Below are positions 34,985 through 47,457 of a DNA stretch of 64,000 nt, in pieces. The notes beneath the pieces are model-generated. The model saw only the letters and a program-made list of their open reading frames with translations. It ran no database searches and had not been told where the DNA came from. Position numbers and translations under genes: made by a program. The DNA is from Cyathus striatus (Eukaryota > Basidiomycota > Agaricomycetes > Agaricales > Nidulariaceae), in assembly GCA_025738555.1 (NCBI GenBank), contig JAOVFP010000013.1:1550001-1614000 (forward strand), written 5' to 3'. Positions within the stretch are counted from its first letter, which is position 1. Every line of letters starts with the position of its first letter.

Positions 34985-36720
34985 GCATGTGACACTCTGC
35001 ATTAAGCATGACACTAGGTGTTGAGTGTGACACTATACATTAAATGTGACACTATAAACATGACACTGGGTGTTGAGTGTGATACTATACATTAAATGTG
35101 ACACTATAAGCGTGACACTAGGTGTTGAGTGTGACACTATACATTAAATGTGACATGATAAACGTGACACTAGGTGTTGAGTGTGACACTATACGTTAAA
35201 TGTGACACTATAAGCGTGACACTAGGTGTTGAGTGTGACACTATACATTAAATGTGACACTATAAATGTGACACTGGGTGTTGAGTGTGATACTATACAT
35301 TAAATGTGACACTATAAGCGTGACACTAGGTGTTGAGTGTGACACTAGGTGTTGAGTGTGACACTATACATTAAATGTGACACTATAAATGTGACACTGG
35401 GTGTTGAGTGTGATACTATACATTAAATGTGACACTATAAGCGTGACACTAGGTGTTGAGTGTGATACTAGGTGTTGAGTGTGACACTATACATTAAATG
35501 TGACACTATAAGCGTGACACTAGGTGTTGAGTGTGACACTATATGTTAAATGTGACACTATAAGCGTGACACTAGGTGTTGAGTGTGACTAAGCGTGACA
35601 CTAAGTGTTGAGTGCAACTAAGTGTGACACTAAGCGTTGAGTGTGACACTAGGTGTTGAGTGTGACACTAGGTGTTGAGTGTGACACTAAGCGTTGAGTG
35701 TGACACTAAGTGTTGAGTGTGACACTAAGCGTTGAGTGTGACACTAAGTGTTGAGTGTGACACTAAGCATTGAGTGTGACACTAAGCATTGAGTGTGACA
35801 CTAAGCATTGAGTGTGACACTAAGCGTTGAGTGTGACACTAAGTGTTGAGTGTGACACTAAGCGTTGAGTGTGACACTAAGTGTTGAGTGTGACACTAAG
35901 CATTGAGTGTGACACTAAGCATTGAGTGTGACACTAAGCATTGAGTGTGACACTAAGCATTGAGTGTGACACTAAGCATTGAGTGTGACACTAAGCATTG
36001 AGTGTGACACTAAGCATTGAGTGTGACACTAAGCATTGAGTGTGACACTAAGCATTGAGTGTGACACTAAGCATTGAGTGTGACACTAAGCATTGAGTGT
36101 GACACTAAGCATTGAGTGTGACACTAAGCATTGAGTGTGACACTAAGCATTGAGTGTGACACTAAGCATTGAGTGTGACACTAAGCATTGAGTGTGACTA
36201 AGCGTGACACTAAGTGTTGAGTGTCACACTATACATTAAACATGACACTATGCATTAAGTGTGACACTAAGCATTGAGTGTGACTAAGCGTGACACTAAG
36301 TGTTGAGTGTCACACTATACATTAAACATGACACTATGCATTAAGTGTGACACTAAGCATTGAGTGTGACTAAGCGTGACACTAAGTGTTGAGTGTCACA
36401 CTATACATTAAACATGACACTATGCATTAAGTGTGACACTAAGTGTTGAGTGTCACACTATACATTAAACATGACACTATGCATTAAGTGTGACACTATG
36501 CATTACGTGTGACACTATACATTAAACATAACACTATACATTAAGCATGACACTAAGTATTGAGTGTGACACTATGCATTAAGCATAACACTAAGTGATG
36601 AGTGTGACACTCTGCATTAAGTGTAACACTAAGTGTTGAGTGTGATACTATACATTAAGCATAACACTATGCATTAAGTGTGATACTATGCATTGAAAAT
36701 GATACTATATATTGAGTGTA
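34985..36720 (+). repeat. 19-bp minisatellite with higher-order structure
   Basis: Unit GTGACACTAAGCATTGAGT and variants. The left part (to about 35580) is a mix with a longer period (units ACTATACATTAAATGTG, ACTATAAGCGTGAC and ACTAGGTGTTGAGTG alternating). The part 35760-36190 is more than 20 nearly identical 19-mers. The right part (36190-36720) is diverged again, a pattern expected of local homogenisation. Noncoding. Confidence 0.95.
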
Positions 36721-36880
36721 TCATGGATTTTGTATAGTGTGACACTTTTCACCTAGAGTTACACTTGACATGTGTGACAAGGCAGCAATGCATAAATCCA
36801 CACAGAATCCATGCAGAATATGCAGATAGGTAGTATGTGATGTGCCGTTCCAGAGTGGTACATAAAATATACCAAATGAC

Positions 36881-36930
36881 AGGTACATGGGTATGTACCT
36901 GTAAACAACCAGGTACATACCCATGTACCT
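36881..36930. repeat. Perfect 21-bp hairpin
   Basis: AGGTACATGGGTATGTACCT plus G forms a perfect stem with its reverse complement across the 8-nt loop TAAACAAC. No T-run follows. Confidence 0.9.
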
Positions 36931-37149
36931 CAACGCACGGTAAGCTAGATATTAGTCAGTGTGATGTTTAATAGTAAAACACTTGTAGCGATATAAGACT
37001 ATATCTGTATTAGGAAAGTGGCCATACTATGCTACATTTTCAAAAAAATAAGAATATGTGGTTCTACTAAACTACAATTTTGGCATGCACAAACCACATC
37101 CTATGTTCACCTCGACTCCCAAGATATATATAGCAAGTTAGTATAGATT

Positions 37150-40000
37150 CTAGAATACTATTTTTTGGTATACTTAGTTGAAAATATGTCTATAGAATGT
37201 ATAAATTGTAATGTAAAATGTAGTCTATAAGAACTGGACTTGAATAATTGATGCGGTGCCCCATATATGGACAGATGTGATAAGCGTGAGTTATTTGGGT
37301 TGCACGCGAAAATAACAGATGAGTCAGCACATGAACACAGCGCGACGAGACTAGATTCCTGCCATCTGGTGAATGTGGCGGCAGGAGGCAGGGTCTTCAT
37401 TTGTAATTTTTGCAATTATTAGTGCATTATGGGGATGTATAATATGGAATAATTATACTATGTTATATCTACATCTAAATGAACGGATCGTGCGTGTTCT
37501 ACATTTCTAATAGCGATGTAGAGGATGTAAATTAATGAGGTGGAAGTGGTGCATGTAGACTGGATTTACCTTAATTGATGGGATGTTCCATACGCTGACA
37601 GAATTGATATGCGTGGTATATTTGTTTTCCTCAATCTGAAAATAACACATGAGTCAGCACATGAACCCAGCACGACGAGACTAGATTCCTCTCATCTGGT
37701 GAATGTAGCGGAAGCAGGCAGGTTCTTCGTTTGTAATTTTTCGCATTTATTAGTGCATCATGTGGATCTATAACATAGAATAATTACATTGCGAAATATC
37801 TACTTCTAACAGAATAGATCCTGTGTTTCCTACATTTATAATAGCGACGTGGATGGTCTTAATGAATCAGGAAGAAGTGGTGCATGTAGAATAGATATCC
37901 TATGATTGATGCGATGTGCCATATGCTGACAGAAGTGATAAGCATGGGATATTTGCGTTGCGCGTTCCGAAAATGACAGATGAGTCAGCACATGAACCCA
38001 GCGCGACGAGACTAGATTCCTGTCATCTGGTGAATGTAGCAGAAGGAAGCAGGTTCTTCGTTTGTAATTTTTTGCATTTATTAGTGCATTATGGGGATCT
38101 ATCATATCGAATAATTATATTGCGAAATATCTACATGTAATAGTGAAGTTTGTGATCTAATGAATGAGGTAAAAGTCATTTCTAATAGCGACATAGATGA
38201 TCTAAATAAATGAGGAAGAAGTGGTGCATGTAGACTGGATATCCTATGATTGATGCGATATGCCATATGCCGACAGATGAGATAAGAGTGTGATATTTGT
38301 TTTGCGCATTTCATAAATGACACATGAGTCAGCACATGAATGCTGCGTGACGAGACTAGATTCCTGTCATCTGGTGAATGTAGCGGAAGCAGGCAAGATC
38401 TTCATTTGTAATTTTTTTGCATTTATTAGTGCATTATGAGGATGTATAATATGGAATAATTATATTATGTTATATCTACATCTAACTGAATGGATCGTGT
38501 GTGTTCTACATTTCTAATAGCGATTTAGAGGACGTAAATTAATGTGGTAGAAGTGGTGCATGTAGACTGCATATCTTATGATTGATGCGATGTGCCATAC
38601 ACGAACGGAAGTGATAAGCGTGGGATATTTGTGTTGTGCATTCCGAAAATAACAGATGGGTCAGAACAGGAACCCAGTGTGACGAGACTAGATTCCTGTC
38701 ATCTGGTTAATGTGGCGGCAGGATGCAGGATCTTCATTTGTAATTTTCACAATTATTAGTGCATTATGACGATCTATCATATCGAATAATTATATTGTGA
38801 AATATTTACATCTAACTAAATGTATCGTGCGTTTCCGCCATTTCTAATAGCGAAGTCGATAATCTAAATGAATGAGGTAGAAGTAGTGCATGTAGACTGG
38901 ATATCTTATTATTGATGGGATGTGCCATATGCGGAGATGTGATAAGCGTGGGATTTATGGGCAGCTATCATATCGAATAATTATATTGCGAAATATCTAC
39001 ATCTAACTCAACGGATCATGTGTTTCCTACATTTCTAATAGTGAAGTAGATGATCTAAATGAATGAGGAAGAAGTGGTGCATGTAGACTGGATATCCTAT
39101 GATCGATGGGATGTGCTATACGCGGACAGATGTGATAAGCGTGTGATATTTGTGTTGCGTGTTCCGAAAATAACACATGAGTCAGCACATGAATGCAGCG
39201 CGACGAGACTAGATTCCTGTCATCTGGTGAATGTGGCCGAAGGAGACAAGATCTTAATTTTTTAATTTTCGCATTTTTCAGAGCATTATGACGATCTATC
39301 ATATAATATCATTATATTGTGGAGTATCTGCATCTAACTTAATGGATGGTGCATGTTCTACATCTCCAATTGTGAGGTAGAGGATGTAAATTAATAAGGT
39401 AGAAGTGGTGCATGTAGACTGGATATCCTAAGATTGATGGGATGTGCCATACACGGACAGATTTGATAAGCGTCTGATATTTGTTTTGGTGTTCTGAAAA
39501 TGACAGATGAGTCAGCACATGAGCAGGGCGCAATAAGACTAGATTCCTGTCATCAGGATAATGTAGCAGAAGGAGGCAGGATCTTCGTTTGTCATTTTTC
39601 GCATTTATTAGTGAACTATGGATATCTATCACATGGAACAATTATGTTGTGAAATATCTACATGTAACTGAATGGAACGTGCATTTCCTACATTTCTAAT
39701 AGCGAAGTAGAGGCTTTAAATTAACGAGAAAGAAGTGGTGCATGTAAACTGTATATCCTATGATTGATGGGATGTGCCATGCGCGAACAGATGGGATAAT
39801 TGTGGGATATTTGTTTTGTGCATTCCGAAAATGACACATGAGTGAGCACATGAACGCAGTGCAACGAGACTAGATTCCTCTCATGTGGTGAATGCGGCGG
39901 AAGAAGGTAAGGTCTTAATTTTCACTTTTCGTATTTATTATTGCATAATGGGGATCTATCATATAGATTACATATATTGTGAAATATTTATAGTGTGATG
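37150..40000 (-). repeat. 331-bp satellite array, left
   Basis: The landmark CTAGATTCCT occurs at 37351, 37681, 38012, 38356, 38688, 39209, 39539 and 39870: spacings of 330-344 and one of 521 that includes a partial unit. Each unit carries GTGCATGTAGACTGGATATC, TGATGGGATGTGCCATA, ACACATGAGTCAGCACATGA and ATTTATTAGTGCATTATG. It is the inverted counterpart of the array at 57190-58742. Confidence 0.9.
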
Positions 40001-40147
40001 ATTCCCGTGTTATTTTTATCTTGAGCGTTCAGAGAACAACAGATTTCTAATGCCTTTGCCAATCATGTACAAATAATGCTCATTTGCTGAGGTATCGCTC
40101 GCCGACACTCTTATATTACATCTATTGTTCGTTCTGTGTATCAATCA

Positions 40148-41245
40148 TATTTTTAAATAATGTATGTCGTAATCTTCCTGCCTCCAAACTACCTTCCAGT
40201 CTGGCTTCGATGTGCTCCATTCTTCGTACATTCCATCATAATCAAAACGAACCCCTGTCAGCTTCTTACCCACTTCATTCAAGTTGTATTCTCCTCTTGA
40301 AGACGGCAACCATCCATTAACACCACTGGACCGTATTCTGTACCAGCCAGAGATATCTTCTTCGGTAGATGGGACTTCCTGTTCGACATTGGTGCTGGAT
40401 GCCGGAGGTGGCGTTGGCGGAGTCTTTTGGGTTACGAGGTCCTCCCAAAACCTTTCCAACATTGGAGGCGCAGGAAATTCGGATGCCAATTGTTGTGCTT
40501 CATTGCTCCACTGCAAGTATTGGTCAACATCATATGTGTTGTCGACCAGACCATACATCTGAAGTATTTCCTTATCAAACAACCCTATGATGTGCGAGTC
40601 GAGGGCCGGAACTACAATTTTTAGAATAAAGAGTGCATAGCGCGCGTATTCAAAATTGAGGTACAGATACCGCGCTACAACGGGAGGATTACCATACTCC
40701 AGTAGTATGGACATATCTGCATAATTGGTGTTAATTCAATTTGTAATCTATTATAATATATTCTTACTTTCGTGGATAATGTCGTGGCTCATGACAGGAA
40801 GGAGGGCGAGTTTTGGATGACTTCCTATCCCATGACAGTTCTGTATTCCTTCAATACTGCATCAAGAACAGTTAGGGGGGCTGTGGACGAAGTCAATTGT
40901 ACAGGTCTCCTCTACCAGAACGTGAAAGTAGACTTAGTATAATCAACATTTAATTGACTCGATTGACATACCTGCTTCGAAGCATTTATCGCACGCATTC
41001 CTCCTCGTGTACTCTCTCAGTTCATTAACTATATTTTTCAGCGTACGCCAGACGGGAGTCACGCCTTGCCCCAAATTGGAGTACGGCTGCACATAGGGTC
41101 CCTAATGATCAACCAGTTAGACAAGACGCGCTCCGAGAATAAGGCTCACTTGAATGGTGTTGAGAATGAAGCTCCGGAGTGGCCCTTTCTTCATGCCAAC
41201 CGCATAAAAATATTGAGGGACCTTGGTGGAGATAGTTTCCTGCAT
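40148..41245 (-). pseudogene. Cysteine-motif family member 1 (paralogue of 56123-57130), broken
   Basis: The exon layout copies the intact plus-strand paralogue: exon 1 41245-41150 (96 bp, MQETISTKVPQYFYAVGM), exon 2 41101-40972 (130 bp, ends ACDKCFEA), exon 3 about 40900-40770 with ETCTIDFVHSPPNC, and a long last exon 40714-40148 (GNPPVVARYLYLNFEYARYA to WKVVWRQEDYD). A TGA at 40862-40864 interrupts exon 3 where the paralogue has arginine in CERC. The last exon is longer than in the paralogue through a Pro/Ser/Thr-rich insertion. Function unknown; the paired CxxC motifs suggest zinc binding. Its 3' end abuts the satellite array. Confidence 0.6.
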
Positions 41246-41411
41246 GCTGGCGAGACTGGAAGTAGATACTGAGAGAGGGTGGGTTGGTGTAGGGAGATAG
41301 TGAGTCGGGAAGTGACAAGGACAAGTGTTTTAAGAGGATGGGTTGGTGTACGGAGGAAGGAATAGTGAGCAGGGAAGTTACGAGGACGAGTGTTTTGATG
41401 TGCAACTGAGC

Positions 41412-41435
41412 TGGATATGTCCGTGTTTCAGGGAT
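41412..41435 (-). promoter_or_regulatory. Upstream block shared with the inverted paralogue
   Basis: TCCCTGAAACACGGACATAT and flanking bases on the minus strand are identical to 55999-56023 on the plus strand. Each block lies 100-170 bp upstream of the predicted start of its paralogue. It may be a promoter element or simply sequence kept from the duplication. Confidence 0.5.
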
Positions 41436-41758
41436 ACAAGTTAAAACACTACGGCTCACCAAAGATGTGCCTAAATTCAAGTTTTCCTTGTTTTCCTCTA
41501 GCCTATTAGTATCACCGAGACATGTAATGTGAGACGATGCCGGATATAGATTATCTATTTTAAGTAATTCTAACGGGACCAGATAAAGACCAGTATAGTA
41601 ATAGCTCCAATGGGGCTTGTTTCGTCGTATCTATGTGTTCTCCATTTGAAGTCGTCGCATCCACAGAGAAAACTGCCCTTCATTTGCCACTGTAACGACA
41701 AAAGGAAGCAAAGATAGCTGTACTATGGTGACAAAGTGTCAAACATTATTTTCTACAT

Positions 41759-42597
41759 TTAATACACGCTGCTATTGAAACTAAAATCCACTAATCGTAG
41801 TCCTTTGTTGTGTATACATTCAAACAACATCCTTCTATAAGTTAGTACCTCTTCTTTAGGTGGCAACCATTGAAGAGCTTTACGTGCCGTCCATCCTATG
41901 TAGTCATATCCTTCGGGATCGTCATCGGGTAGAATTAATTTATTTGCCAGAAGGACTGATACCAGGAGTTGCTGCAATCGTCGAAGAGAAGGAACAACTT
42001 CCTCAATGAGGTAATATATATATCGATAGAACTCCGCCCACCGATACTGATCAGCGTACCGGTGGCTTGCGCGGTTGTAGGCAAAAAGTATACAATTCAC
42101 ATCTTAAAAATTTTCTTAGTTATGAAAGTTAAAATAAATGGTGTGTCGAATGAAGACTTACTGTTATTTGTTACTTCGATTGTGTGACAAGGCAAAATGT
42201 GTAGAGGTGGAACTTTAAAGATATTAGCCATCTCGGCTGGAAATTTGCAATCGATTCGATGTTCTATTTCACATTGATAACAATACGTATATGGATGCTC
42301 GAAGTCAAACCAACAGAAATTATTTGAAGCGATGCATGTCCGACAACGCTGTGAACGATGGAAGTGTATGAAGAATTTTAGCAATTTATCGATGATCCAG
42401 AATGGCGACAATTGTATCACCCTTGGTGGGCGGAACTCGGTCAAATGCTAGACGGAAATTAGAGTATGTAAACGGAGGGGATTGAGAGATCTTACCCTTG
42501 TCGTGTACAAGGTAAAAAGTTGGAGGCGTGGGAAATCAACGTCGAAGTCGATGTAATTTCGGGAATCGTTTTCATCAGAAGTAAGGTACCAAGACAT
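41759..42597 (-). CDS. Cysteine-motif family member 2, three exons, intact
   Basis: Exons 42597-42496, 42447-42162 and 42102-41759 join in frame (732 bp, 243 residues) with standard splice sites. Residues 30-130 carry CRTC, FC, then CYQCEIEHRIDC, a likely zinc-binding cluster. The last exon reads NRASHRYADQYRWAEFYRYI and EEVVPSLRRLQQLL, which matches the family's ARYLYLNFEYARYALFILKI segment, then a WLPP motif and a hydrophobic end. No signal peptide or membrane segment is obvious. It lacks the WKVVW C-terminus of the other two members. Function unknown. Confidence 0.6.
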
Positions 42598-42914
42598 GCT
42601 CAAGAGTAGATGGAATGGAGAATGGTCAGTGCAGCCCTTCAATTTATATTGTTTTTTATATTCATGCAGAACAGTTCACCATTTTCCCTCGAGGTAAGTC
42701 AATCTGAATATAGTTATCGGAGAATTTTAAGGAACATATTAAGTCCACACATCAAGCATATTGCAAACATCCATAATGGGACATAGACATCAACAAATCG
42801 AAACATGAATTCTATTTTGGGTCAACGGACATACAGCCACACATGCGTTGCCATGCACACTACACAGGGTCCTTCTGCAGACAAATAGGGGAAGCAAGCT
42901 CCCCAATTATTAAA
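42598..42914. other. Intergenic, no feature seen
   Basis: AT-rich stretch between two minus-strand genes; presumably the promoter of family member 2 and the 3' flank of the next gene. Confidence 0.3.
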
Positions 42915-45383
42915 CTAAATTATGCCCATCCTTTCTTCGACAGACATGCGATCATAGGAATCTACATCTATAGACATGAGTACAAACCGCTGTGTGTGGT
43001 TGCTCCTAGCTGCAAGTTCATTCAGACATGTGATATTGCGAGTTACCATTGTCATGCGCCTCCTCTCCTCATCCTGATCAATCGTAATCTCCACGTCTCC
43101 TGTGAAGTAATCATTAGCTGTGAGCAAGGTTTCCCTTGAGATGTTCTGCGCGATCATATCTCGTGTCCGAGGAGTCACAATGTCTTTCCAGGAAAAATCT
43201 TCGGTAACTACCGTACCTGTACTGACTTCAGTATATCAGAGGGAGGTAACCCAAATAATTAACATACCTTCAACGAGCCCAGAGACATTCCAAGAATGAT
43301 ACCATTGCAGCTCGTGTATGGCTGTTTCCACGAGGCATCCACAGTTGAGGGTGTCAGAATTTTTAAGATTGTACAGTATCCTACGAGAATCTTCCATGCT
43401 CCGCTTCGAATCATTTTGACCCTTAACGGTATTCTTTGCCCCTGGAACCCCAAGAACAAGAAAATTTGAGCTATTTTCTTCTCCGTTCCGTTTGGTAGCC
43501 TTAGATCTATGATGCGACAGGCAGATCGTATTGTTAACATTCATAGCGAACGCCTCTAGGGCTAGAAGTCGGTCGGAATATACAGTAGCGGGCAGTTGCG
43601 GCAGTCCGGGCAGTTGCGACAGTCCTTCTTCCCTTTTTGCTGTCGCTAAATGTCAAGTGCTTGAGGAAAGTATGTTTGGGCCGTCGTCAATGAACTGCTT
43701 TAGCTCAGCTATCGTTAAATATTAGAACAATATATAATATCAAACAAAAAGCAGAAACATACTAAAGCTACCCTTCAAATCGGTTGGTGCTGTATTGACA
43801 AATGTCAATCTATTTTTAGAATACCCAGTCTCATAAGAGTATGGGATTGGATCACGATTTCCATCGTTCCGTGGGGCTACGTTGTATGTTAATACAGGTT
43901 TCTGTGGGTGCAATATCTTATCACACATACAGATGTAAAGCCCTTCTTCGGAAAAATATTTGTGACTTGTAGCTTTTAATTTTGCTAAGGCATCCAGGAT
44001 ATAATTAGATGCTAATGTTTGACAAACTTTGGGAACGTCGCCTTCCCGGAAGATTGACCCAGCGATTGGATCAGTAGCGATAGTAGTGGTAGGAGCAGTG
44101 GCGGGTGGAATAGTGCTATGAACATCAAGGTCTATTCAATATATGTCAGTATGAGTTCAACATAGCGCTAGGAAGAAACTTGCCCATGGCTGCTCCCGAC
44201 CCAGCGTTAGCAGCAATAGCAGTAGGCAGAAAATTATTTTCTGCTTCGCTATCACTGACGAGTCCTTGCCTATATCTGCATCCGATGTGGTGGTGGTAGG
44301 CAGTTCTTTATTGCCTCCTTCACTATCAGCGTCAAGGTCTATTTAATATATGTCAGTATAAGTTAAACATAGCGCTAAGAAGATACTTGCCCATGGCTGC
44401 TCCCGACCCAGCGTTAGCAGCAATAGCAGTAGGCGGAAAATTATTTTCTGCTTCGCTATCACTGACGAGGTCCTTGCCTATATCTGCATCCGATGTGGTG
44501 GTGGTAGGCAGTTCTTTATTGCCTCCTTCACTATCAGCGTCAAGGTCTATTTAATATATGTCAGTATAAGTTAAACATAGCGCTAAGAAGATACTTGCCC
44601 ATGGCTGCTCCCGACCCAGCATTAGCAGCAATAGCAGTAGGCGGAAAATTATTTTCTGCTTCGCTATCAATAATGAGATCCTTGCCTATATCTGCATCCG
44701 ATGCAGTAGTGGTAGGCAGTTCCTTACTGCTTCCTTCACCATCAACGTCAAGGTCTATTTAATATAGGTTAATATAATTTTAATGCAGCACTAGGAAGAA
44801 ACTTGCCCATGGCTACTTCTGACGCAGCCTTAGGAGGAGTAGTGGTAGGCAGCTCGTCATTTCCTCCTTCGCTATTAACGTCAAGGCCCTTGCCCATATC
44901 CTTGCCCATTTCTTCATCCGATGCGATGTTAAGACCAGTAGTGATAGGCACCACGCTATTGCCTCCTTCGCTAACAACATCAAGACCAGAAGACGTTGTA
45001 ATTACTTTGGTCAGTATTGACATGACCGAGGATTTTCCCGGGGGATCCTAATATCATTTTTCATTATTAAATAAATGTATGGATAAAAAGACGCTTACAA
45101 CCACCGGATATAATGGAGGAAGGTAAGAAACCTCAGGAAATGGGGAAATAAGGCAAATGGAACATATATTTAGATAACGACATACATTTGGAGATGAAGC
45201 TGGCTTTGTCGTGTCTCCCCCAGGGTTTTGTTCCGTGACTGGAGTCGATAAATTTTGTTTCTTAGTTATCTTGTGCTTGGAAAGACTAGTGGAAGGCTGA
45301 GATGAGGTATTCTGCAATCTAGACGACCGTCTGATGTTCGTGGGATGGGGAGTGGCCGGAGGAGTGGAGGATGACTTTGCCAT
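42915..45383 (-). CDS. Uncharacterised protein with tandemly duplicated exons
   Basis: From the ATG at 45383 (MAKSSSTPPATPHPTNIRRS) the N-terminus is Ser/Thr/Pro-rich and basic. Then follow four or more exon units resembling LPTTTASDADIGKDLIIDSE and ENNFPPTAIAANAGSGAAMG, each with its own 60-bp intron (see repeat 44140-44860). Downstream exons read VCQTLASNYILDALAKLK, ICMCDKILHPQKPVLTYNV, LALEAFAMNVNNTICLSHH and, last, DMIAQNISRETLLTANDYF up to a stop at 42915. I recognise no domain. Exon borders were only checked in the repeat region. A TGA at 43653-43655 lies inside an otherwise open exon, so the gene may be damaged. Confidence 0.45.
44140..44860 (-). repeat. Four tandem exon-intron units of about 207 bp
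   Basis: TTGCCCATGGCT-type junctions fall at 44182, 44388, 44597 and 44803. On the minus strand each unit is an exon of about 145 bp followed by a GT...AG intron of about 62 bp. The middle units are nearly identical, so the expansion is recent. Confidence 0.85.
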
Positions 45384-45393
45384 GTTCTGCAAC

Positions 45394-46290
45394 TTTGGAA
45401 ATCTGGCGATAGAAAACCACCTCTGAATATAACTAAAATTTGATATATCATCATAATTGCTAGGATGTTACCTAAGCCTGTGGATTTTCTGGCATCGAAC
45501 TACGAAACACGAGTTTTGCAGATACACCGGGGTATGTTCCGCCAAGCATATTGTTTGAATACCGAAAATCTGATCTAACATTTGAGATCATAAATGAGTT
45601 GAATTTATCTAACTGGAGATAATGTTGAATGGTCAATTTGTTTTAAAACCCCTACCGAGGAGATAATGGAGAAAGGAATTTTTTGATATATTTTAGAAGA
45701 CCACCGCATAGCCATAAACCCTGTTTACTAACTTGGAAAGTCTGCCCGTGGGTCGCTGATGGATACTATTCCATTCAACGTTACTATCATGATCAGGGTG
45801 TTGCAAACTTGTTTGGAAACCCCTTCGGATTTCGTCATTATTGCCTGCATCCACTTCATATTTTACACACCGATAGGTATACATCTGAAATATATTACTT
45901 ACAAATTATATGAGAATATACTTACTGCTCAAAATTGTATGAAGCACATAGTGTGGCATAGTCCAAAATCAGCGGCGATGGGATTTGTAAACAAATCACG
46001 GCATTGTCTGCTGGCTTCAGTTTGTGGTCCCTTTGATAGTGATGGATCTTCAAGCGGAGATCGGAATTCAACGTGTCTCGAGAATAGATGTCACGCTCTG
46101 CATCTTCAAACAGAATATCTTCACTTCTTCCTACTCAGTTTCCATTCTGTCTTTCATACCACGATCTGTCATATATTAATATCATGTTTTCTAAGTTATA
46201 TTTCTTTAGAGTAGATGTTAGAAGCGAAACAGTACAATTTTTACATTTGCAAGACATAAATTGTGTTCTGTATTTATGAAAAATGGAAAT
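45394..46290. other. Intergenic, no supported gene
   Basis: Short frames on both strands (45683-46214 plus, 45693-45884 minus) lack motifs and splice support. Confidence 0.3.
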
Positions 46291-47260
46291 ATCCTCTTGT
46301 ATTTTGCAGACTTGAGCAGAAGAGATATATCATTTTAAATCCCGAGAGTTTTTGAGGTAAGTGTGTGAAGGGTGTGTGTCAAAAAATGCAAGTTTGCATA
46401 TCTATGATACTTTGCATACTGATGATCATGATAGTATAGTATCTGGCTTCCTGGAATTAATAATCTACAAATTTCACGGTACAGTATGCATGTAGTCCAG
46501 AGAGCTATTAAAACGAGTTCATGTTCATACAGTAACTACTGAGCAAGGAATACGAGTATTTGAGCAGGGCACATAATGTATTTTGATGGAACCTAAATGC
46601 ACTCAACATTATAGTATCTGGCTTTCTAGAATTAATAATCTGTATTCAATCGTTTCATGATATCTTTTCAAGGAAACTCGCCTTGTATTTTGCAGATTTG
46701 AGCAGACGAGATATATCATTTTCAATCCCGAGAGTTTTGAGGTAAGTATGCGAAGGGTATGTGTTGAAAATTGCGAGTTTGCATACCCATGACACTTTGC
46801 ATACCGATGATCATGATAGTATAGTATCTGGCTTCCTGGAATTGATAATCTATATATTTCACAGTACAGTATGCATGTAGTCCAGAGAGCTATTAAAACG
46901 AGTTCATGTTCATACAGTTACTACTGAGCAAGGTATGGCAATACGAGTATTTGAGTAGGGCACATAATATATTTTGATGGAACACAACTGCATTCAACAT
47001 CATAGTATCTGGCTTCCTGGAATTAATAATCTATAAATTTCACGGTACAGTAGGCATGTAGCCCGGGGAGCTATTAAAATGAGTACATGCTCATACAGTA
47101 ACTACTGAGCAAGGTATGGCAATACGAGTGTTTGAGCAGGGCACATAATGTATTTTGATGGAAACCAATTGCACTCAACGTTATAGTATCTTGCTTTCTA
47201 GAATTAATAATCTGTATTCAATTGTTTCACGATATCTTTTCAAGGTTACTCATATATCTC
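46290..47260 (+). repeat. Interspersed direct repeats
   Basis: A block of some 180-250 bp containing AGTATCTGGCTTCCTGGAAT, CATGTAGTCCAGAGAGCTAT and GAGCAGGGCACATAATGTAT occurs three times (from about 46435, 46820 and 47002). A GTTTCATGATATCTTTTCAA segment occurs twice (46655, 47225), as does an AGACGAGATATATCATTTT segment (46318, 46698). Noncoding as far as I can see. Confidence 0.8.
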
Positions 47261-47457
47261 TCTGTGTGTTCATCTCTGTGCATTGCGTGTAAATCTTGAC
47301 ATTGACTTCAAGCTCAAGCAGTACAAAATCAGCGAATACCTCATAATATTTAGTGTGTACTCCTTTTTCTTAGCATAGTCATCCACAAACGGCACGATTC
47401 ACGAGATCTCTAATTTATTAGCGTTATAATTGAAGAAACACTAGTAAGCAGCACTAT

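Noticed and set aside
36881..36930. Perfect hairpin as a terminator or Helitron 3' end
   Set aside because: No CTRR end or T-run follows at the expected place, and it is 2 kb from the Helitron fragment.
37150..40000. Short minus-strand frames with MIDPHNALINAKN-like starts
   Set aside because: They recur once per 331-bp satellite unit and are products of the repeat.
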